Shown here: in pieces, positions 59,407 through 64,000 of the stretch | How the letters are laid out: each line of letters begins with the position of its first letter | Numbering within the stretch: position 1 is the stretch's first letter | NCBI RefSeq assembly: GCF_000497445.1 | Contig: NZ_CM002285.1 | Coordinates: 648,619-712,618 of the forward strand | Direction: 5' to 3' | DNA length: 64,000 nt | Origin: Streptomyces roseochromogenus subsp. oscitans DS 12.976 | GTDB lineage: Bacteria; Actinomycetota; Actinomycetes; Streptomycetales; Streptomycetaceae | The notes under the pieces: model-generated | The model's input: only the letters and a program-made list of their open reading frames with translations | Databases searched by the model: none | Told to the model about the DNA's origin: nothing | Position numbers and translations under genes: made by a program

Positions 59407-61473
59407 ATGGCAGTGGACTCCTTCGAAGCCGGCCACAACGAGCAGCACGCCGAGCTGCCCCGGCCGACCGGGCTGCTGGATGTGCTGAGCGTGGCCGCCG
59501 TGGCCCTGGACACCCGTGGCCGCATCGTCTTCTGGACCCCGCAGGCCGAAGAACTCTTCGGATACTCCTCCGAGGAGGCGCTCGGCAAGCACGCGGCGCG
59601 CCTGCTCATCCACCCGGAACATCTCCAGGCCGTGGTGGGTCTGTTCACGGAGGTCCTGGAGACCGGCAGGGGCTGGGCCGGCGCGTTTCCGGTCCGGCAC
59701 AAGGACGGCGGCAGCCGGCTGACCGAGTTCCGGACCATGCGGCTGCTGGACGATCTCGGGGACGTCTATGCCCTGGGTATCGCGGCGGACCACACGCTGC
59801 TCCAGCGCGTCGAGACCGATCTGGCGCTGTGCGAGCAGTTGATCAACCAGTCCCCGATCGGACTGGCCCTCCTCGATCCCGAGCTGCGCTATCTCCTGGT
59901 CAACCCGGCACTGGAGCGGATCGACGGCATTCCCGCCGAGGATCACATCGGCCGCCACCTGCGGGAGACGCTGCCCTTGCCGGAGGTCGACACCGTCGAG
60001 TCGGCCCTGCGTCAGGTGCTCACCACCGGTACGCCGCTGCTGGACCAGTACCACGTCGGCCGTCCCCCCTCCGATCCCGGCCAGGAGCACGCCTGGTCGC
60101 TGTCCTTCTACCGTCTGGAGGATCCCGGAGGGCGGGTCCTGGGCGCGGCCGCCTCGGTCGTCGACGTCACCGAGCGGCACCGCGCGGCGGCCGAGGCCGA
60201 CCGGGCGCGGCGGCGCCTGGCCCTGATCGCGGACGCCTCCGCGCGGGTCGGCACCACGCTGGACGTGGATCAGACCGCCCATGAGCTGGCCGAGATCGCC
60301 GCGCCGGCGCTGGCCGACGTGGTCGCCGTGGACGTCCTCGACTCCGCGCTGTCCTGCCGTCGGATACGCAGACCGGACAACGGCCCGGAGCTGTTCCGGG
60401 CCCTCGCCCTGAAGGCGGCCCATCCCACGGTCGCGCTGCGCGCCGCCGACGCTCCCGGTGACCTAGCCGCCTACGCGGGTGACCGTCTGGTCACCCTGTG
60501 CGTCCACACCGGGCGGCCGGTCCTGGTGCCCCGGGTGGGGCCGCGCGATCTGCCGCGCATCGCCCGGGACGCGACGGCCGGCGCCCTGTTGGCGGAGGCC
60601 GGTGTCCACTCGTATCTCGCGGTGCCGCTGATCGCGCACGGCGAGGTGCTCGGCGCCCTGGACCTCAAGCGAACCCTCAATCCGGCGCCGTTCGACGAGG
60701 ACGACGTCGTACTGGCCGCCGAACTCGCCGGCCGGGCCGCGGTGGCCATCGACAACGCCCGCTGGTTCCAGAGCGTCCGCAACACCGCGCTCACCCTGCA
60801 GCGCAGTCTGCTGCCCGATCACTCGCCGCACCACACGGGCCTGGAACTCGCCTCCCGCTACCAGCCCGCGCAAGCCACCAGCGAGGTCGGCGGCGACTGG
60901 TACGACGTCATCCCGCTGGCCGACGACAAGACCGCCCTGGTGGTCGGCGACGTCATGGGCAACGGCATCGACGCGGCCGCCACCATGGGCCGACTGCGCA
61001 CGGCCACCTGCGCCTACGCCGATGTCGACCTCGCCCCCGGCGCGGTACTCCAGCACCTGGACAAGATCACCTGCGATCTGGAGCACTACATCGTCACCTG
61101 CCTGTACGCGGTGTACGACCCGCGCACCGGGCGGTGCAGCATCGCCAACGCCGGACACATGCCGCCCGCGCTGGCGCGCCCTGGCCGGCCGCCGAGACTC
61201 CTGGAGCTGCCGGCCGGGGCGCCGCTCGGCGTCGGCGGCGTGAGCTTCGAGACCACCACGGTCACGCTGCGCCCCGGTGATCTGCTGGTCCTCTACACCG
61301 ACGGCCTCGTGGAGACCCGTCAGCACGCCATCGACGACCGGCTGAACGCCTTGCTGGACCTCCTCGGCGAAGCGCACCGGCCGCTGGAGGAGACCTGCGA
61401 CGCCCTGCTGTACGGACTGCGCAACCCCGACGACCACGACGACGTGGCCCTGCTCGTCGCCCGCACCCTGTAG
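59407..61473 (+). CDS. PAS-PAS-GAF-SpoIIE/PP2C phosphatase
   Basis: 688 residues, ATG 59407 behind GGAGGTGAACCCGGC. PAS 1 (about 25-135: VAAVALDTRGRIVFWTPQAE ELFGYSSEEALGKHA), PAS 2 (about 145-260: SPIGLALLDPELRYLLVNPA), GAF (about 275-455: ELAEIAAPALADVVAVDVLD to AAVAIDNARWFQ), PP2C (about 465-685: GGDWYDVIPLADDKTALVVG, DVMGNGIDAAATMGRLRTAT, NAGHMPPALARPGRP, VLYTDGLVETRQHAIDDRL, DDHDDVALLVAR). Metal-binding Asps are intact and there is no HATPase domain. A soluble sensor phosphatase for partner switching, divergent from the frameshifted paralogue. Confidence 0.93.
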   Translation: MAVDSFEAGHNEQHAELPRPTGLLDVLSVAAVALDTRGRIVFWTPQAEELFGYSSEEALGKHAARLLIHPEHLQAVVGLFTEVLETGRGWAGAFPVRHKDGGSRLTEFRTMRLLDDLGDVYALGIAADHTLLQRVETDLALCEQLINQSPIGLALLDPELRYLLVNPALERIDGIPAEDHIGRHLRETLPLPEVDTVESALRQVLTTGTPLLDQYHVGRPPSDPGQEHAWSLSFYRLEDPGGRVLGAAASVVDVTERHRAAAEADRARRRLALIADASARVGTTLDVDQTAHELAEIAAPALADVVAVDVLDSALSCRRIRRPDNGPELFRALALKAAHPTVALRAADAPGDLAAYAGDRLVTLCVHTGRPVLVPRVGPRDLPRIARDATAGALLAEAGVHSYLAVPLIAHGEVLGALDLKRTLNPAPFDEDDVVLAAELAGRAAVAIDNARWFQSVRNTALTLQRSLLPDHSPHHTGLELASRYQPAQATSEVGGDWYDVIPLADDKTALVVGDVMGNGIDAAATMGRLRTATCAYADVDLAPGAVLQHLDKITCDLEHYIVTCLYAVYDPRTGRCSIANAGHMPPALARPGRPPRLLELPAGAPLGVGGVSFETTTVTLRPGDLLVLYTDGLVETRQHAIDDRLNALLDLLGEAHRPLEETCDALLYGLRNPDDHDDVALLVARTL

Positions 61474-61598
61474 GCCGCCCGGTAGCACGAGACCCTTCCC
61501 TGAACCGTGTCGCGTGGTGGACACTCCGCGCACCGGGCCGACGTCGTCACCCCGGTCGCCGCCCTCTCCCCCACCCCCTACCGTCAAGGGCTCCCCAG

Positions 61599-63527
61599 AT
61601 GCCGATCGCACCTGCCGCCCTGCGCCTGGCCGTCGCAGTCGCGGGCTTCCTGCTCGTCACCACCACGTCCACCACGTCCTCCGCCGCCCCGAAGGAGCCA
61701 ACACACCGTGTTTCGGGCGCAGTTGAAGCCGCAGCCCCGGCCACCTGGTCCCCGCCGCTGTCCACGCAAGGCCGCTCCATCGTCGACAGCCAGGGCAACC
61801 GTTTCCGCCTGAAGGGCGCCAACTGGGACGGCGCACAAGGCTCGTGGACGGGCAGCGGCAGCGCCGATGATCCCGCCAACCACCACGCCGGCCAGGACTC
61901 CCACGGCATCCCCCTCGGCCTGGACCGCGTACCGCTGGACCAACTCCTCGGCGATTTCCATCAGCTGGGCATCAACACCATCCGGCTGCCGTTCTCGAAC
62001 GCGATGATCCACAGCACGACCCCGGTGCCCGACAGCGCCGTGACCGCCAATCCCCAACTGCGAGGCAGGACACCGCTGGAGATCTACGACGCCGTGGTCG
62101 ACGCGCTCAGCGCCGGCGGGTTCGCCGTGATCCTCAACAACCACACCAACACCTCCCGCTGGTGCTGCGGCATCGACGGCAACGAGCGCTGGAACAGCTC
62201 GCAGTCGACGCGGGCCTGGGCCGACGACTGGGTCTTCATGGCCCGCCGCTACGCCTCCGTCCCCCGGGTGGTCGGCGCGGACCTGTACAACGAGGTGCGG
62301 CGCGACGTCCTGGACGACCCCAACTGGGGCCTGGGCGACGACCACGACTGGTACGCCGCGGCCCGGCTCACCGCCGACCGCATCCTCACGGAGGCCAACC
62401 CACGGCTCCTCATCGTCGTCGAGGGCATCAACTGGACGGGGATACCCGCGGACGGACTCCCCCACGGCCGCCCTGTGCTGACCCCCGCCGGGACCCTGTC
62501 CCACACCCTCGTCGACGCCCACAAGCTGGTCTACTCCGCGCACTTCTACGGCTACACCGGCCCCCACCACAGCGGCGCGACCGGTATCGGCGAGACCCAT
62601 GACCCCCGCTACCAGGACCTGAGCCGCAACGACCTGTACACAGCGCTCCACGACGAGGCGTTCTTCGTGGAGGAGCCGGAGCGGCACTACACCGCACCCG
62701 TCTGGGTCAGCGAGTTCGGCATCGGCGCGGGCGAGACGAGTCCGGCCGCCCGCACCTGGTTCGGCAGCATCACCGACTACTTCGCCGACCACGACACCGA
62801 CTTCGCCTTCTGGCCTCTGGTCGGCTTCACGGGCCACGACGACTGGGCGCTGCTCCAGTACGACGAGAGCGGGCACCGCTCCGGCATCCTCGACGCGGGC
62901 GACTGGCGTGCTGCGGCCTGGCAGCACCTCATGACCGCGCCGAGCGACACCGGTCCGGTGGCGGCGGTTCCGGTCTGGCGGATGCTCTCCATCGACCATG
63001 GCGACGCGGTGGAGTCGGTACGGGTGCGGGCCACCGGGGACTGGGATCCGGGGGCCTACAAGGCCGCCTGCCCCGACGGGCTGCGGCTCATCGGGCTCGG
63101 CCACACCACTGGGCGGGGCCTGTGCACCGACAGCACCGGCGGTGGCCCGGGCGATCTGCGTGCGACGGGCGGCGGCCAGACGGTGGTCACGGACGAGCGC
63201 TATGTCCCGGCCGGCGGCGACTGGGCGTCGGGATACACCAAACTGCAGTGCCCCGAGGGCGGTTTCCTCATCGGATACAGCGCCCGTGGCGAGCGGGTGT
63301 CGGCGGCCCTGTGCGTGCCCGCCCGGAACTCGCTGGCGGGAGCGGGCCGCACGGTGTGGTTCGACCGGTCCGACAACCGTCCCAGCGGCGCCGCCGGCGG
63401 CGACTTCGCGTACGGCGACTACAAGGGCCAGTGCGGCGAGGACGAATACGCCGCCGGAATCGCCTACACCACCCGGGTGGGCAGCCGCCCCGGGCCCGAC
63501 GCCCTACTGTGCCGCCGGCTCCTCTGA
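61599..63527 (+). CDS. Secreted GH5-family glycosidase with three C-terminal Cys repeats
   Basis: 642 residues from ATG 61599. Signal peptide LRLAVAVAGFLLVTTTST. The GH5 barrel (about 55-445): FRLKGANWDGAQG, LGINTIRLPFSNAMI, acid/base Glu in ADLYNEVRRDVLDD, nucleophile Glu in PVWVSEFGIGAG, FAFWPLVGF. The last 190 residues form three related units of about 55-60 residues, each with a GD(W/F) start, Y.K/A..C and a final LC (CPDGLRLIGLGHTTGRGLC; CPEGGFLIGYSARGERVSAA; CGEDEYAAGIAYTTR). These look like a small beta module with one disulfide per unit, perhaps for binding. Endoglucanase-like activity is likely; the substrate is not proven. The end overlaps the convergent TetR gene by 24 bp. Confidence 0.88.
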   Translation: MPIAPAALRLAVAVAGFLLVTTTSTTSSAAPKEPTHRVSGAVEAAAPATWSPPLSTQGRSIVDSQGNRFRLKGANWDGAQGSWTGSGSADDPANHHAGQDSHGIPLGLDRVPLDQLLGDFHQLGINTIRLPFSNAMIHSTTPVPDSAVTANPQLRGRTPLEIYDAVVDALSAGGFAVILNNHTNTSRWCCGIDGNERWNSSQSTRAWADDWVFMARRYASVPRVVGADLYNEVRRDVLDDPNWGLGDDHDWYAAARLTADRILTEANPRLLIVVEGINWTGIPADGLPHGRPVLTPAGTLSHTLVDAHKLVYSAHFYGYTGPHHSGATGIGETHDPRYQDLSRNDLYTALHDEAFFVEEPERHYTAPVWVSEFGIGAGETSPAARTWFGSITDYFADHDTDFAFWPLVGFTGHDDWALLQYDESGHRSGILDAGDWRAAAWQHLMTAPSDTGPVAAVPVWRMLSIDHGDAVESVRVRATGDWDPGAYKAACPDGLRLIGLGHTTGRGLCTDSTGGGPGDLRATGGGQTVVTDERYVPAGGDWASGYTKLQCPEGGFLIGYSARGERVSAALCVPARNSLAGAGRTVWFDRSDNRPSGAAGGDFAYGDYKGQCGEDEYAAGIAYTTRVGSRPGPDALLCRRLL

Positions 63528-64000
63528 AGCGGCCCCGGACGACCGGTCGGCGGCCCCGCGCACCAGCAGCAGGAGGGCGTCGACCAGGTCGTCCGCCAGG
63601 TCGTCCACGGGGCTGCCCGTGGCCAGCCGGCGCAGTTGCAGGCCCATCACGAGGGCGACGGTCGTGGCGGCCAGGCGTTCCGCGTCCGGGACGCCCAACG
63701 CGGTCAGGATCCGGGCGGCGAGCAGGTCGTAGGCGCCGAACGCCTCGGCCGCCGCCTCCCGCAGCCGTGCGTCCCGCCCGGCGTGCAGGTACAGCTCGAA
63801 CGGCGCGAGATGGGCGCTGTCCAGCGCCGTGCCACAGGCGACCTGGCCGGCCAGTGACGCCGCGTCCTCGACGGCGAGGCCTTCCGTCTGGCACTGCTCG
63901 GCCAGTTCGGTGAAGTGCCGCGCCTCCTCGCGCACGAAGTACAGCAGGCTCTCCCGCAGCAGATCGTGCTGGGTCTCGAAGTGGTAGGTGACCGACCCGA
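63504..64000 (-). CDS. TetR-family regulator, 5' end outside the window
   Basis: The frame is open to the window edge; about 165 C-terminal residues are seen. GSVTYHFETQHDLLRESLLY is the end of the TetR HTH signature (equivalent of YYHFxxKxxL). The rest is a helical ligand domain (ALDSAHLAPFELYLHAGRD, TVALVMGLQLRRLATG). It converges on the GH5 gene with a 24-bp overlap of coding ends. The ligand and target are unknown. Confidence 0.8.
   Translation of the reverse strand, partial: GSVTYHFETQHDLLRESLLYFVREEARHFTELAEQCQTEGLAVEDAASLAGQVACGTALDSAHLAPFELYLHAGRDARLREAAAEAFGAYDLLAARILTALGVPDAERLAATTVALVMGLQLRRLATGSPVDDLADDLVDALLLLVRGAADRSSGAASEEPAAQ

Noticed and set aside
1..64000. CRISPR arrays, rRNA or tRNA genes, riboswitches and phage structural genes.
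   Set aside because: No regularly spaced long repeats, cloverleaf sequences, conserved riboswitch cores or phage protein motifs were recognised on either strand; a covariance-model scan would be needed to exclude small RNAs.

Overview
The window is high-GC actinobacterial chromosome, almost certainly from a Streptomyces or close relative. This is inferred from the strong G/C third-position bias, GTG/TTG starts with GGAGG-type ribosome sites, Tat and lipoprotein export, and the families present: a LAL (LuxR-type) regulator, several SpoIIE-type phosphatases, a PASTA-less Ser/Thr kinase, ECF sigma factors, STAS/ANTAR proteins, GH92 and GH5 secreted glycosidases, and IS1182 and IS5-like transposases. 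It reads as accessory chromosome: many small transcription units, several broken genes and insertion-sequence debris.

Region by region. 1-2.6 kb: the end of a DMT exporter, a decayed ArsR-like regulator, and the most interesting locus, a 26-residue peptide gene ending in AWYLWY followed by one cytochrome P450. This is the layout of an atropopeptide (tryptorubin-type) RiPP cluster. 2.9-11 kb: a TetR/NmrA divergent pair with palindromic operators, then secreted hydrolases (polysaccharide deacetylase-like, M1 peptidase, phosphodiesterase), a LysE exporter and a YdcF protein. 11-15 kb: an IS5 relic, an alpha/beta hydrolase, and two copies of an ECF sigma factor plus SRPBCC-like protein module. 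15-22.4 kb: an exported L-glutamate-oxidase-like flavoenzyme, a truncated GNAT, a lone PstS, and a DeoR regulator beside a wrecked sugar/polyol MFS transporter. 22.7-27.4 kb: a LAL regulator whose stop codon is the target-site duplication of a decayed IS1182 element, with a second IS fragment beside it. 27.7-30.4 kb: a stress-like cluster (DUF6131, two related helical proteins, STAS-ANTAR, wHTH regulator). 30.7-36.5 kb: carbonic anhydrase, threonylcarbamoyl-AMP synthase, an intact small IS, a broken HAD gene and a Ser/Thr kinase. 36.8-46.9 kb: a HAD-GAF-SpoIIE-HATPase fusion, secreted phospholipase A2, a universal stress protein, a decayed block, a secreted glycosidase-like protein, a trypsin-like protease and an APC permease. 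46.9-51.4 kb: an epimerase and a MurG-like glycosyltransferase divergent from an OmpR-type two-component system, probably a cell-envelope response unit. 51.7-64 kb: GH92 mannosidase with a LacI-type palindrome, three SpoIIE phosphatases (one frameshifted), a maleylpyruvate-isomerase-like protein, a GH5 glycosidase and the end of a TetR regulator.

Functional themes: partner-switch signalling (four SpoIIE phosphatases, one STAS-ANTAR protein, HATPase domains of the anti-sigma type), secreted degradation of polymers, envelope sensing, and one compact P450-modified peptide pathway. No tRNA, rRNA or CRISPR array was found. Coordinates of alternative starts, operators and terminators come from reading the sequence; family names come from motif recognition, without database searches.
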